64,000 bases of DNA from Phaseolus vulgaris (taxonomy: Eukaryota; Streptophyta; Magnoliopsida; Fabales; Fabaceae): the NCBI RefSeq assembly GCF_000499845.2, contig NC_023755.2, positions 35,910,023 through 35,974,022 of the forward strand, given 5' to 3'. The position numbers were made by a program, and so were the translations under genes. The notes beneath the pieces are model-generated. The model saw nothing but the letters and a program-made list of their open reading frames with translations. It had not been told where the DNA came from and did not search any database. How positions within the stretch are numbered: position 1 is the stretch's first letter; every line of letters begins with the position of its first letter. Below, piece by piece: positions 36,197 to 49,200 of the stretch.

Positions 36197-37162
36197 TCAA
36201 CCCCTTTTGAGAGCCACAGAGGACACCACAATCAAGCAAATTAAGAGAACCGCTGCAACAAAAGAAGCCACCACAGCCTCACTAGTAACCTGACAGAAGT
36301 CAGTGAACTGCTGACAAATGGCGATCCAATTGGCATCTTGGCTCCCATTGTGCGCTAAGTAGACAACAGCAGCAGCAGCTGAAGCAGCTGCCATGACCAA
36401 AGCCATTGAAAACTGCAATGGTGTAGTCAAATCTTTTTCTAGTAAGTATTATTGAGTGAGGTGATTGTTAGAAAAAACATGCTGGTCAATGCATTATCTC
36501 TACTCATACTCAATTCAAGCTTACAATGTCTATGATAGCCAGTAGAAGCCTTGGCCCCGTTGCAAAAGGCCGAACAATGCAGACAATTGAAAATGGCAGT
36601 GATAGGATGAGGAATACAGCTGCTCCTCCATTTGCAAATACAAAAAACCTGCATGTGACCAAAATAAAAGGATGGTGTTTGCTTCTAATTAGTGTAACTA
36701 TTTGTGAGCTCATTTATGTGTGTATATTTGTGTGCTAGAAAAGGAGTATACATATAGTGACATAGCATTTGCATTAGCTCTAATCACGAGAAAATGTTTG
36801 GTGACATCCGAAATTGGACCTCATCTTTGTTGTTGAACATAAACTTACTGAAACATTGGAAAATCATCCCATTGAACATGAAACTGAAAGAACTGGGTGA
36901 AGAATGGAAGAATCTGTTCACTGTTCCCCATGATGGCAGCAGCACCTATAGCAGAACCAATGGCTCCGAGCCTAAGGATGAAATCTAGGATAGCGACACC
37001 CTTTTTCCATCCCCCCCTTGGGGATGGGGTAGCTTTTGTGGAAACTACAGTTACAGAAGGGGGAGCAGCCTCAGCAATGTTTTTCCCCTTGCCATTGCTC
37101 CTTGTCCTCCTGGATTCTGGGCTGGTAGGTGCAGATGCTACATCCTCTTTCTTTGAATCCAT
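36197..37162 (-). CDS. Casparian strip membrane domain protein (CASP)
   Basis: Three exons on the minus strand, 37162-36849, 36648-36525 and 36412-36197, with GT/AG borders and a 217-residue frame. CASPs are four-helix plasma-membrane proteins that form the scaffold in the endodermis where lignin polymerises to build the Casparian strip. A charged cytosolic N-terminus (1-53) precedes TM1 (about 54-76, [19 protein letters not shown]), the extracellular loop with [15 protein letters not shown]2 ([15 protein letters not shown]), TM3 ([20 protein letters not shown]) and TM4 ([20 protein letters not shown]). The LPFFTQF loop motif is the signature of true CASPs rather than the wider CASP-like family. 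The arginine in TM1 and the acidic residue before TM3 (AIIDI) are conserved features. GTG at 37165 is not the start; ATG at 37162 is. The paralogue number is not assignable. Confidence 0.95.
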
Positions 37163-37247
37163 CACAATACGATATGGAAGTTACTCTTTTGAAAGATCTG
37201 GAGGAGAATTTTTTTGTGTGGTATGTATTGTGGAAGCTGTTACTTGT

Positions 37248-37256
37248 TTATATATA
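37248..37256 (-). promoter_or_regulatory. Putative TATA box of the CASP gene
   Basis: TATATATAA on the minus strand, about 90 bases upstream of the ATG at 37162, a typical distance for a plant promoter with a short leader. Confidence 0.5.
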
Positions 37257-38225
37257 GAATATGCACAAAGAAAGTTTAGACATTCAATTAACGGAGTTGG
37301 TTAGTGAAGATGCTCTATGTTGCTTTGTCAAGTCTAATTCTGTGAGGTGTAATGAAGGAGTTGTTCAGAACTTACTTGCTCCACATCGTACCAAAAACAT
37401 TTTTCCTTGATTCTGTAACTTTCCTACCACTTATGTGACAAAACCGCCAACCCAACTATCGAATGCTAAGACCAACAAATAAACATACTCAATATTCATT
37501 TATTTATTCATTTGTATGTCATATATCTCAAATTTGTGCAGGTGATGACAAGTAGTGCAATACAAACGAAAACAATACTGCAAGGAAGGATATAAGCCCA
37601 AAAAATTACCATAAAACCAAGCACGTATGAAAAGGTGTGGTTTGACTCGGAATTTGAATCTTGTTTTTTGGCCATGCATAAAACTATTGAGTCGTTAGTT
37701 ATACTTTGCATCTAGGCCTAATAGTAAAAAGCATTATAGTCTTAAAATTATCATAAAATTATAACATTTTCGTTTGAAAGACAACATAAGTTTTAGCATT
37801 ACATTTATTCAAAAGAAAAATGTCAGCTATTGGTAATGTCAGTTCATTAAATTGTACCCTATTTTATCAGTACACCCACGTCTCGAAACTAAAAGGACAC
37901 AAGAAAAAGGAGCAGGTAACATATGGAAGAATGAGGTACAATTTGTTAACAGTACAAACAAAATTTTTATTCACCTCATTTATTGAAACGTGTCGATCGC
38001 CATAAAAGTGTCAAAGTTTCCTCGCAGTTTACTAGCTGCTATCGTACAACCTTATATTTTACATTACATTCTTGAAAATTGCTGTGGTGGAAAGAATAAC
38101 GAACACCAAAATTGGTATGTGCTATCAGAGAAACATGATATTTTGGAAACTATCTTCCAAACAACAAATGGTTACCGCCTTTACGAAAAAAAAATTCGAG
38201 TATTATGTGGACTAAGAATTGTGTT
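37257..38225. other. Spacer between CASP and ELM1 genes
   Basis: No gene recognised. A minus-strand frame 37675-37508 starts at ATG and encodes 55 residues with one hydrophobic stretch, but has no recognisable homology and is not called. Confidence 0.5.
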
Positions 38226-41200
38226 CTATATCTTCAGTTTCCATCCTCGGGCAGCAAGCGCTTCATGAACCCGTTTAGCTGCCTCAGCAGTGTCATCAAG
38301 GGGGGGATAACTCCAATTTTCTGATATCTGAAAATTTAAGAAAATATATACCGATTAAAACATGGATACTTCACAACACATTATGTATAATTCAAAGACA
38401 AATGTCCTTCCACCTTTCATTTTAATCTATGTACTTGATGAATAAGTAGAACTCCAACTTACATCCTCGGACCCTGTAAAAGGCCTAACAACTCCTCGTT
38501 CTCTCAATGATTTATGGAATTCTGTGAATTTCCATTTGCAACGGTCAGCTCCCATAATATACACAGGCTTCCTGTGGGAGAAACATAACTGATTTATTAA
38601 AAACAAATAGCAGAAATGAAAATACATGTATCAATTTACAACAATAACAACAACAAAGTCTCAGGGGATAAACTACAAATAGGCACCAGTGAACTCTATA
38701 AAAACTAAATTTTCAGTAAACTCATTTGGAGGTCAAAGTGGGGAAAATCTATCATAGAGATTCTTTTAACAGACATACCCAGTGCTACAAGCTTCACTTA
38801 TCATGCTAACTGAATCTGCAGTGACAACAAATGCATCCGCCCAAGCTAGATGCCCCACATGCGGGTTTGGTTCTGAAAATCGTGGTAGCGACAGGGATTA
38901 ACCACATTTTATCTCTTAAATATTTTTAAAAGAATCTGACATAGCAATCTAAAACTGAATAAATATTTACCTTGCCCATCCCAAACATAAACTTTTGGAT
39001 TATTTCCAAGTTCTCTCACTATAATATCGGATACCTGTTTAAAAGACAAAAAAAGGAAACAAAAAAGTGTCAGGGATAAAAACATTGCTAAATGATATCT
39101 GCATAAGAAACTTCATGGTATACCTTTTGTGGTGTCCTCTCAGAAAAGGATATTCTTACACTCCCACAGCTACCAAGAACACTGAGCAAAGATGTTGCTA
39201 ACTCCTTAGCAAGATCGACACCATATGGACAGTTTTCTGTATATATAGCTAAAATTAGGTATGTCTTTGGCACTGAAATTCAAAACAATTCCAAACTTTT
39301 TTTCACCTCCCCCCACGCATAACCAAGAACATTTCTAATTATTAAATTCATGAGAAAGTTTATTGCTAAAAGAAAATAATGAGTACAGCAATTCTGACCC
39401 GGGCCGTTACTCTACATAACGTTCAGTCATTTTTAAACAATTTCAACAGTACAGTAAAATGTATATTTCAATGTGAGCCCACTGTCTCCTATGTCCCCAT
39501 ATGGTTTCTTGTGATGTACTGATAGAAAATGGAATATGAGACTATAATATTATTAATTCCAGAATATCAGTGAGCTCAGTGGCTCTACAAGCAAAGAAAA
39601 AGACCCAGAGTTGAAGAATACTCTCTTAACAGATTTCCAGTCTGCCTCTCCCCACTCTGCTCTCTTCCAAAATACTGACTCTTCACTGCATGTCCCTCAT
39701 GCCACCTCATCAATTCAGTAACTAACTTTCATTTCCTCCACTAGTGGTCCCACTTTCTTTCTCTTTCCCTCCACTAGTGGGCCTCACTCTCTTTCTCATT
39801 CTCTCCACTACTGGGCTACACTCTCTTTCTCCTAGTGTAGAATTTCCATATTCTGGGCCTTTCAGATTTCTCAAGTATATTAGGTCCATAAGCATCTTGT
39901 TGATGTCTAGGAGTCCTATCATAATCTGTTTTCCCTCTGCAGATTCCCCTGATTTCCTAGAATTTTGTATAAGAACCTTGGGTCAACTACACAACAAAAA
40001 CTAGACATCGTTAGTTGGAGAGCCCGAGGCCTTATAAACCATGCATAGAATCTCATATTTCTAATGGGAGATTTAAGACCCACACCTTGCAATAGGATCC
40101 TAAAAATTTCCATATGTCCTCGAGGTATACTTGTAGTCCTTTTTCACAAACATTACAAATGTGATGCAACCCAGCATTTCACAAACAATGATATAAACAT
40201 TTATACCAAATAAGATATTGGAATATAACCACGCATGACTAGGAGAAGTAAAATAGAAATTACTTGTTGGTCCTCCAATGTTGACCACGAGCAATGGCCT
40301 TGGAACATGAGCAAACACATCTTGCCATGTAATGGCAGCACTGCGAAGTGAAGCAAAATCTATTCGATGTAAGGCTCCCAATGTCAGAACCTAATGTAAA
40401 TTATCACATACAATCCTCAGCAATAGACAGTAGCTAACACCAGAGTAAAATCGCATTTTCTCCAGTGTAGTCAAATGTAATAGCAGTCACATCATATGGC
40501 GCACACAACACATACCACATGACTATCTGGAGGCTCACGTGGTGTTATCCAGCTTCTAAGAAACTTAGGAACCTGCTTCTGACCTTCTGGAGTCAGAGGA
40601 TAATAATCATGATGAGGTGTAATCACCATGTCAAACCTATTCAAATGAGACCTTGGATGTTGTATCTGTCCAGAAGGAAAAAAAAATAGAAGTTACGAAT
40701 AGAACAATACTTAAATGAAGCAATAAGCACCACCAGAAGCGTAGAAGTGCAACACGTCACTACACCGCTTACAATGAAAATTGAGACTGATTAATACATG
40801 GATAACCTAATATTCTTAGGAACAAGCACATATTACTTATTTTCATTAGATAAAAAAGAATAAAAAACATCTGGCTCAGCTTAGTATCTTGATAGTATTT
40901 GCCCAAAAATATTGGAAAGACATTAAAACAAATAGTAAAATGCAAAGACAATAAAGCAAAAAAACAAGCTCTAGATGCGAGGAAAGAGAGTATTGAAGAA
41001 GCGAAGAGTCTTCTCAATCTCCCATCAAGACTGAGAACCATGCTACGGAATCCAAGTACTGAACTAGCATACCAGTCAAAAGTTCAAACAGAAAATTGCC
41101 GTGCCAAAAGTGTAGGTTGCTACTCGTCTTTTGGAATACAATCGCAGCACCAACTTTTGTCAACCACACACTGAATTTCACTCTTGGCAAAAATTTTAGG

Positions 41201-42074
41201 CTATTAAAACTGTTTCATGACTTCATCTTGCAGTTTCAAATCAAAGACCAACTAAATTACAGCAGTTACTTTCAACAAACAACCGCCAATGATAAGCAAG
41301 CAAGTAAACACATAAGTATGAATTCAATCACATTGCTTATCTGCACAAAAACACCACCACCAGACTTTACAGTATATCACATGAACAAGATCATTCAGAG
41401 CATGAAACGCGAGAGCAGACCTGAACAACAAAAACAAGGTCAGCAGCTAAACGCTTTATGGAACTCGCAATAGAAATCGTGTCTCTTCCAGATGCAACCA
41501 CCAATAACGGTCCCTCCCTGTAAAAACAATAAAATATCAATCACAGTATTATGTCCAACACATCAAATTACAGTAAAAAAAAGTGGAATAGAAATTCACT
41601 TTTCGTAAGTTTCGCGAACCAAATTGACTACATGATTGGCATCAGCTTCGAGAATAGAGGACAATCCGTTAGGGTGCGAAGTGATAGGAAGGTACTGAGA
41701 TTTGGAGGAGAAGGCGCGAAACAAGGAAAATAGGTAATGGAATTTTTGATGGAGAGAGAGGGGAAGCCACTGGAGCCAATCGTCAATTCCACCTTTCGGC
41801 CTCGTAACGCGCTGCAACAAAAAGATGAATCAGTAGAGAGAGCAACAGTTAATTGGAAGATTGTAACGGAAAATAAATAGCGTACGTATATGAGATGGTT
41901 GTGGGAGAGGCCTAGGGCGCGGAGCAAACCGATACTGTGATTCTCGGAGGAGGGGAAGCCGTTGCCGATGATGACGGCGCGGCGGACGATAGTATGGAGG
42001 CCAGATTCGAAGATGTCCGGAGTGCCACGCGCCGCCGTGGGACTGGGCGGCTCCGGAAGCTGGATTGGCTTCAT
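38226..42074 (-). CDS. ELM1: Mitochondrial fission protein ELM1
   Basis: Ten exons on the minus strand: 42074-41886, 41811-41600, 41517-41421, 40665-40516, 40390-40264, 39236-39124, 39034-38971, 38872-38779, 38571-38463, 38327-38226. All borders are GT/AG and the joined frame is 418 residues. ELM1 is a plant-specific protein that localises to the outer surface of mitochondria and recruits the dynamin DRP3A for fission. The whole length is the ELM1 (former DUF1022) domain. Recognisable blocks are RRAVIIGNGFPSSENHSIGL (31-50), GRDTISIASSIKRLA, FVVQIQHPRSHLNRFDMVI, PHHDYYPLTPEGQ, WITPREPP, VRISFSERTP, WADAFVVTADSVSMISEACSTGKPVY and WSYPPLDDTAEAAKRV. The C-terminus ends GWKLKI. Intron 5 (39237-40263) carries repeat-like DNA. 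Confidence 0.96.
39520..40090. mobile_element. Repeat-like insertion in ELM1 intron 5, class unknown
   Basis: The segment differs in composition from the surrounding intron. It starts near TGATAGAAAATGGAATATG and includes two to three copies of CCACTAGTGG(G)-CTCACTCTCTTTCTC (39736-39830). On the minus strand GGACTCCTAGACATCAACAAG and the bases after it look like worn retrotransposon sequence. I could not find paired ends or a target duplication. Confidence 0.35.
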
Positions 42075-43913
42075 TCTCGTGGGTTGGAAGTTGGAAGAAA
42101 AGAATCGAGCTGAATGAATCAATGATACGTAGTGACATGAAAAGAGGAACAAGGAAGTTGCATTTTCCTGCAAACTTCTCACTTTTCACTTTTCACTTTC
42201 ACCCCAGTTACTTGTATTATTTTAGTAACTCATGCAAATCAATTTAAACTTAAACATCTCTGATTTGGTGCTTAAGCTTCTGAGATTATTGTTATTTTAG
42301 TCCAAAAATATTATTTACTTTACTGCAACTTAGCTACTGGATCAATTAAGTTTAGTAACAATTATTTTAAGATTTATATCTATAATTAATTGACAATATA
42401 ATATATATTGATAGTGTACGAAATTTAAATTCAAAATAAAATGTGTTAAAGTTGTTTATTAATTATGAAGCTATTTCTAAGAATAGGATTTTTGTCAACT
42501 GGTCTTGTGTCAATTTCAAACACCATCGTTGTTGAGTTTGAAAGTTTATCTAATGATTTTTTCTTAAAACTCAAAACGAATAATAAAGATTTAAAATTGG
42601 TGACATGCTGTTGTATATAGTATATATTATTTGTATACTATGATAACTTTTTTTTGTATGACTATGATTCTTTATAGGTGTGTTACTCCATTTTAAATAT
42701 GTTATCACCTTTTATGAGAGATACTGATATGATAATATTAAATACGAAACTTGTTATAATAAGAAGATATCATATAATTTATTTGTAATAATCTGATCAT
42801 AGATAAAATTAGGTAATGAAAATTTAAGAGAGATTGTAGTATCAAGGCTTTTTATAGCAAAGGCAATAAAATTAGCATATAAGAAATTGAAGTTAATATT
42901 TATCAATGATTTTTATGCTACTTCAGTTTTAATTCTCCTAGTATTTTGGTTAAAGTAGTGGATTTAATGTTTTAGTTTTAAAATTACTTGTAGTGTTGTA
43001 TTTATGAATATATATATTTTGTTATTATCCTATTATTTGTATATATAATTTTATAATCTCATAGAATTTCTAAGAGTATAATATATTGAGTTTTCATAAC
43101 CTGTGATTTATGAAAGATAATTAAAAGATAATTTATCTACTTACAAGTATTGTTTTATTTACATATACTTCTCTAATTAAAAGATAATTTCTCCTTTCAT
43201 ATACTTCAAAGTTCAAATACCTAAACTACTAACTACTCAGTTCAAGCAATGCAATTCTAACGAGTTTCAAACTTCATTTCATTTTAATAAGTAATGATCA
43301 AACATCATTTAATTTTAATATCTATTGCTTATTTAATCAATTGCTTCTTATATTCATCAATCACCCTAGCTTCCTTAATGGTTTCTTGTAAGGGCATGTT
43401 TGGTGGTGAACTTCTTTATCATTTTGTAAACTTGACGCATATCCAAAACGTGGTTTGTTAAAGCAACTTATGTTCTGTTAATTCGTTTTGTGTTTGGTTT
43501 AACTTTTTTTACTTAAAAACTACTTTAAAGTTAGAATAGAAGTCATTTTTTTTTTAATTTGTACATTTTTATTTTCATAAAACTAAGTCACCTAGATACA
43601 AGGTAGCTCGCTTACTTCACATACACATAGGCCACATAACTTTTTATTCTGGTAGACTTATCTGATTTAACATACCTATCCACATGGGATTGAAGTCGCT
43701 TATATCTCAAATTTGGAAAATTTGGAAAAAGTGCATAAGGACTGAATGCTTATTTTACATTCAATTGAACTGATTGTTTGTTTTATTAGCAGCCTAAAAT
43801 TTAGACACCAGAAATCTGGTGCATGCATCTATCAGTGATAACTCAACATGAAAGTGAAGCTGCGATGAAAAATAAAAACTTATGCTATGCATTTCACAAC
43901 CTTCCATCATCGA
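42075..43913. other. Spacer between ELM1 and lycopene cyclase genes
   Basis: AT-rich, no gene recognised. Around 43392 a GGGCATGTTTGGTGG stretch follows TAA and resembles one end of a Tourist-like MITE, but no matching second end was seen. Confidence 0.45.
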
Positions 43914-45413
43914 TCATGCTTTGTACTCTAAAGCAATATTTCCCATCATCTTAGCCAAAGGCACAGGACATTTTGTGGTGATATCAAACTTAGATGGATT
44001 TGAGGCATGTCCAAAGAGTGATAAGCTTAACCAAACAAGCTCCTTTAAAGTTAACTTAGAAGAGAGGAACCCTTGCCAGTAATAAGGTTTCAAGTCAAAA
44101 AAGGCATTGAAGAAATTCCTGCTTCCATTCAAGTCGAGCTTCAACAAAGTCTCCATTCCAAAAGAGTAAAATTCCCTTACCATCCTCTTCTCAATTGGCC
44201 ACATGCTATTCCAAACTTTAGCATAAAGCTGTTTCCCCCTAATCATTCTGGTGGAGCCAAGACACTCAGCTATAGCAAAAGCCACAACAGGTGCCACAGC
44301 CATTGTTCTAGCCACCATGTACCCTGTGGAAGGGTGGACTACTCCAGAAGTGCCACCAATAGCCATCACATTTTGAGGGATCCTTGGGAGAGGTCCTCCC
44401 ATTGGGATCAAACACTTTTCATCCTCCAACACCCTCTTCACTCTAATGCCTAAGTGCCTTAACCTTGCAACCATCCTCCTCTTCACTTCCATGTAAGACA
44501 ACGCGGGACGGCTAACAAGTGAAGTCTCTTCAAGAAATATCAAATTGGAACTAAATGGCATTGCATAGAGGAAAGTAGGAAACCTGGAATTGCTAACTCT
44601 CAAAGAAGGTTCATTCCCTAAATGAGAATCCCTCCAATCCATCAAAACCATCTTATCCAAATCAAAAGGGTGTTCTTCCACTTCAACCAAAACACCATGA
44701 GCAATCTGATAACCTTGGTTTCTCACCTTGTCATATTCTATAAAACGACTACCAAATCCACTGGCATCAATAACTAAACTCCCCTTCAATTCTACCCCAT
44801 CATCACACAGAACAGAAGACTCAAACTCTTGGTGCTTAACTTCCCATGCCTTTGCCTTGTGAAATCTAACCCCATTGGAGACACACCCTTCAATCAATCT
44901 CTCTTTCAGCTTCCTCCTACTAACCCTCCCATAACAACGATCCAAATACTTGGTCTTGTTATCATCAACATAAACGCAAGCCATAGGCCATGTTTTGTCC
45001 AAGCAATCCTCAAGACCAAGATTCTCAAACTCATCAACCCAAACACCATAGTTATTAGGCCACACAGAAAGAGGGTCAGGATCAACACAACAAACCTTAA
45101 CTCCGTAGAGGGACACTTGCTCCGCTAGCCTTACGCCTGCAGGGCCAGCACCAATGATTATCACATCAAAACGAGCGCGATCAGAAGGGTGGCACCATGG
45201 AAGATCAAAATCTAAGGCTTCAGGTTGGTGCTCAGGCTTCAAATCAAGGAAGTTTCCGTACCTGCTAGTGCTGTGGACCCTCTTGCCTCTGATCAACTTT
45301 CTTGATGGTGTGTAATGGATTTTGGTAAGAGGGAATGAAGGGGAGTTTGAGTGGAGGGGTTGGTGAGGCTTGAGCGGAGGAGTTTGGGAAGACAACATTA
45401 AACGAGTTCCCAT
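43914..45413 (-). CDS. Lycopene beta-cyclase, chromoplast (CYC-B) type
   Basis: An intronless 499-residue frame, the usual length and structure of plant lycopene beta-cyclases. The enzyme closes both ends of lycopene into beta-rings to give beta-carotene in plastids. Residues 1 to about 75 are a Ser/Thr/basic-rich plastid transit sequence. A Rossmann FAD/NAD-binding motif follows (VIIIGAGPAGVRLAEQ, 84-99), then DPDPLSVWPNNYGVW (111-125), the cyclase catalytic FLEETSLVSRP (293-303), IPMGGPLPRIPQNVMAIGG (336-354), VHPSTGYMVART (359-370) and FGMETLLKLDL (418-428) with FFDLKPYYWQGFLSS (438-452). The sequence agrees better with the CYC-B / neoxanthin-synthase-like / capsanthin-capsorubin synthase branch than with leaf LCYB (from memory, about 0.8 sure). 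The FLEET glutamates are intact, so it is probably active. Confidence 0.95.
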   Translation of the reverse strand: MGTRLMLSSQTPPLKPHQPLHSNSPSFPLTKIHYTPSRKLIRGKRVHSTSRYGNFLDLKPEHQPEALDFDLPWCHPSDRARFDVIIIGAGPAGVRLAEQVSLYGVKVCCVDPDPLSVWPNNYGVWVDEFENLGLEDCLDKTWPMACVYVDDNKTKYLDRCYGRVSRRKLKERLIEGCVSNGVRFHKAKAWEVKHQEFESSVLCDDGVELKGSLVIDASGFGSRFIEYDKVRNQGYQIAHGVLVEVEEHPFDLDKMVLMDWRDSHLGNEPSLRVSNSRFPTFLYAMPFSSNLIFLEETSLVSRPALSYMEVKRRMVARLRHLGIRVKRVLEDEKCLIPMGGPLPRIPQNVMAIGGTSGVVHPSTGYMVARTMAVAPVVAFAIAECLGSTRMIRGKQLYAKVWNSMWPIEKRMVREFYSFGMETLLKLDLNGSRNFFNAFFDLKPYYWQGFLSSKLTLKELVWLSLSLFGHASNPSKFDITTKCPVPLAKMMGNIALEYKA

Positions 45414-45727
45414 GTTTTTTAGCTGTTATTCTGATTTGAGTGATGGAGAAAAGTAGATGGAAATTGTGCAGAAAGGAGGATGATGTAAGTGCTGTTGGCT
45501 ATGGTGAAGGGAGTTTGACAATTGAAAGATACATTAAGACAAATAGGAATCAAAAGCTCACACACCAACACGATGCCATTCCCCGCTATGCAACATTTAT
45601 TTCTCATTTATTTATTAAATTATATTAATTACTAGCTCATCTATTATAAACTAAATATTTAATTTATGCGTTATAAAATATTTTGTTTTAATTTTTATTT
45701 AATACATTATTTCATTATTAAATATAT
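45414..45727. other. Promoter-side spacer of the lycopene cyclase gene
   Basis: Should contain the leader and promoter of the cyclase (minus strand). No clear TATA box was picked out, and no gene is seen. Confidence 0.4.
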
Positions 45728-46205
45728 TAGAGATTTCTAATCTACAATTAAAGAATATTTTATAGTATATGGTTCCAAACATCAATTAAAAATTTACTTT
45801 TTTTTATCAACAAAGTTGACTTCTTAATAAAATAATTACGTGTAATGAATACTAAAAATATTTATCCACATCACATCGAGAGATAAAGAAAAAAAAGTTT
45901 GTAAGAGATATAATATGATAAGAAGATATGCAAAGAAATAAAAATATTTTAATTTGTATATTTATTTATATTAATATGTCACACAAAATTCCTAATTTAC
46001 AATTAAATGATATTTTTTAATATATAAATAAATACAAATACCACTTTAAATTTACTTCTTAATAAAATATAGTCATATTTAATGAATATCAAAAATATTC
46101 ATTCACATCTAGATAGAGAGAAAAAATAATGTAAAAGATATAATATGATAAGAAGATATCCAAACAAATGAAAATATTTAATTTATATATTTATTTATAA
46201 CCATG
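45728..46205. repeat. Diverged direct tandem duplication, about 230-255 bp
   Basis: Two consecutive blocks share, in order, CTAAT(C/T)TACAATTAAA, AATTTACTT...CTTCTTAATAAAAT, TAATGAATA, CATTCACATC/TATCCACATC, AGATATAATATGATAAGAAGATAT (45906 and 46136) and AATTT(G/A)TATATTTATTTATA. Indels shift the spacing from 255 to 230 bases. Confidence 0.7.
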
Positions 46206-49200
46206 TTAATCAATATCTTACAGGTCAAAAAATTAAAATTTTATTTCGTCTTATACATTTTTTCTTTATAAATTTACACAAGACTCTTTACATTCTTATA
46301 CATTATATTATAATTTTTTTAATTCTTTAAAAATACCAAGTGTGTATTCCTACGGGGTATTTATTAAACATTAAAAAATGAGCTATGTATATAAATCGAA
46401 AAAACTTAGGGATATATAGCATTATAATTTTATTCAGTTCTTTATTTGAATGCAAACAACATGTTTCTTTATGGTTGTTCATTGTGATCCTATATAATTT
46501 TTAATATTTTTTTTTTATTATTTAACAAGTCACAGTGATTAGCAAGACCTTTTATCGATTACTTTGCATTACTTACTATATTTTAAAATGTAGAGTTTTT
46601 AAATAAAAATACGAAATTCAAATAAATAGAAACATTTTTTTCTTCTCTTTATTTGTAAATTTTATAATAATTGAAATAATATTTTTATAGCATTTTATTT
46701 TTTAAAGAAAAGAACCTGAATGAGAGATATTTTCATAATTTATATTTGATATTTGATAAATCATTTAAAAACATCCAATATTATCATTTATGCAAATCTT
46801 CTATTTCGAACGTTTTAATTATTTAACTTTTTTTAAAATAAATTACCTTTTTTCAATTTATTATTTAATGGGTCGTGAAGAATCTTCATTATGCAATTAA
46901 TGCATTATTTCAACATTTAATTATTTAGTGGTAATAAAATTTAATCACTTACAAGTTTTTAGAATGATGTATTTAATATTTAGAAAATAAACGTATCATC
47001 CATTGTAATTCTTTTTTAATTAACATATGCATGGTTCATTTTTAAAATAAAGAATTATAGGTTTTAAGTCATGCAAATTTTAAAAACAATATTTTCATTT
47101 TAAAGTAAATTGTATAAATTTTTTAATAAGCATTGATTTTCTTTCAAATATTATAATTATGAATTAAATTTTTCTAAATAAGAAGTTTTAGTATGTATAC
47201 TTTAATATATATACACACACAACATTTAATACTTTAACTAATGTTGAATAATAGAAATTGAAAGATATATAGTAGTAATATATATTTTAAATAACAATTT
47301 AGTTAAATGATAATTACATTTTTAAATTAATATTAATATTTAACATATTTATCAATTTATTTATAATAAAACGTAAGACTATTTATAATGCAAAAGTATT
47401 AGTCAGGTCTTAATTTTAGATATAAATTTGATAAGAAAACTTTCATTGGAGGATGGTAATGTAAAGCAGTGCGGGTCTTATATTTGAATTAAAAGAATTA
47501 AAAAAAATGAAGTGTGATTGTGTAAAAAAATCTATACCTTAAGAATAAAAAAATAATTATATAACTAAATTAATTATTTAATTTGTAATAATAAATAAAG
47601 GATTATAAAAATGTAAAACATACATGTGATGCCATTAATTAAATACATAATATTATAATATTCTAAAAAATAAATAAAATATTAAGTTTATAGTAAAGAT
47701 AGATATTTAGTAAATTATTTTAAATAAGAGCGATATGTTTATTTTTATGAATAACATTTTTTTCTTTTTAAATATGCGGAGATTTCAACCCAATTGTAAT
47801 ATCATATATCGAGCGTCATAAGATAATAATGGGATAAAAAATTAAAATCTGATTTCTAAGATAATTACATTTACATAAAATACATTATCATGTAACAATA
47901 ATTAAATAACAATTAATATTAATATAAAATAGTTAATATTTAATATTTAATCAATATACAACATAGGATAAAACAAATATTTTTGAAAGTGATAAATAAA
48001 ATTCAATACATACAAGAGGCCTCCGAAATATTTATTTTGAAGCAATATAGTTGGCTTTTTTTTTATTATATTTTAATGAGTAAACATTTTGTGACGTGTT
48101 TTATAGCTTCAATTAAAATATTATTTCACATAGCATATATGTGTTTTATAAATTCAACTAAAATGATTATTTTATATAACATATTTCATAGGAAATTTGT
48201 TTATTTTTTTTATGAAAAAAATATAAAAATTAAATTCAATTAAGTTCTTAAAATTTTAAATAGAATGAGAACCTTATTCGTAATGGAATTTCAAGTTCGA
48301 AAATAATACTTCATTGCGTAATTGATCTAAAGATGAAAGTCGAAAGGAAAATCGAGTTATAGAATTAATGCCAATTTTTGTTGGAGAAGAAAACTTTATT
48401 TTCGAATTTCTCAATTCGTATACTTTTTTCTAAAAATAATTCATAAGGCCATTAATTTATGTACACACGTCAGAAGGAAATAAATGTGCTAATATGAACA
48501 ATAGAACATGTGTTTGAAAATCTATGCCTAAGTATATATATTTTTCATCCCATCCCTTTCCCCAGATGCAGGAAAAACAGTCACAATTTGACCAATTTTT
48601 CAATAAATTGGTATTAAAAGGTTTGGTCATATGACTGTTGCTTCCATTCCTCTGAAATACGAACTGCTCAAACTTTCCAATTGAAAATCTTATCAGAAGT
48701 TTCAATTATTTGAATCAATTGAAGAGACAACACTATGCTTCTTTTTTCTTTCTTTCATCCAAATCAAAGACTTGAAACTTGCATATAAACGAACTAGAAT
48801 TATAAAAAGAAGTATTACTGATGTCAAACTCTGTGTGCAATATTCACAAATTGAGTATTCCATGGTTTTCAATAGACAAAATCCCTAGATAATTTATTCA
48901 TAGAAAACAATTACCAATGTTTTTTTTTATAAATAAATGCATTATTGAAAAAAAAAAATACTTACAGATAAAATATGAATGCATATATGTTTTGTGAAGA
49001 TAAACAAACCCTACCCAAGGAAAACCAACAATATACTTGAGACCATATTATAAAAAAGTTTCATGCAAGAATATGATACAAAATGAGGGGAAGGTGTTCT
49101 TAAGGAGACAAAAATATGAAAAAAAAAATATAGTAGAAGGTAATCATAGTTGAACTTAACAAAGTTAATTAAAATATTTTTTTAATTATTTCCACACATA

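Noticed and set aside
37508..37675. Minus-strand ATG frame of 55 residues with one hydrophobic segment between CASP and ELM1
   Set aside because: No homology recognised, no conserved neighbour relation, and hydrophobic short frames are common in AT-rich DNA.
43392..43500. GGGCATGTTTGGTGG as a second Tourist-like MITE
   Set aside because: No inverted partner end or second TAA-flanked boundary could be found nearby.
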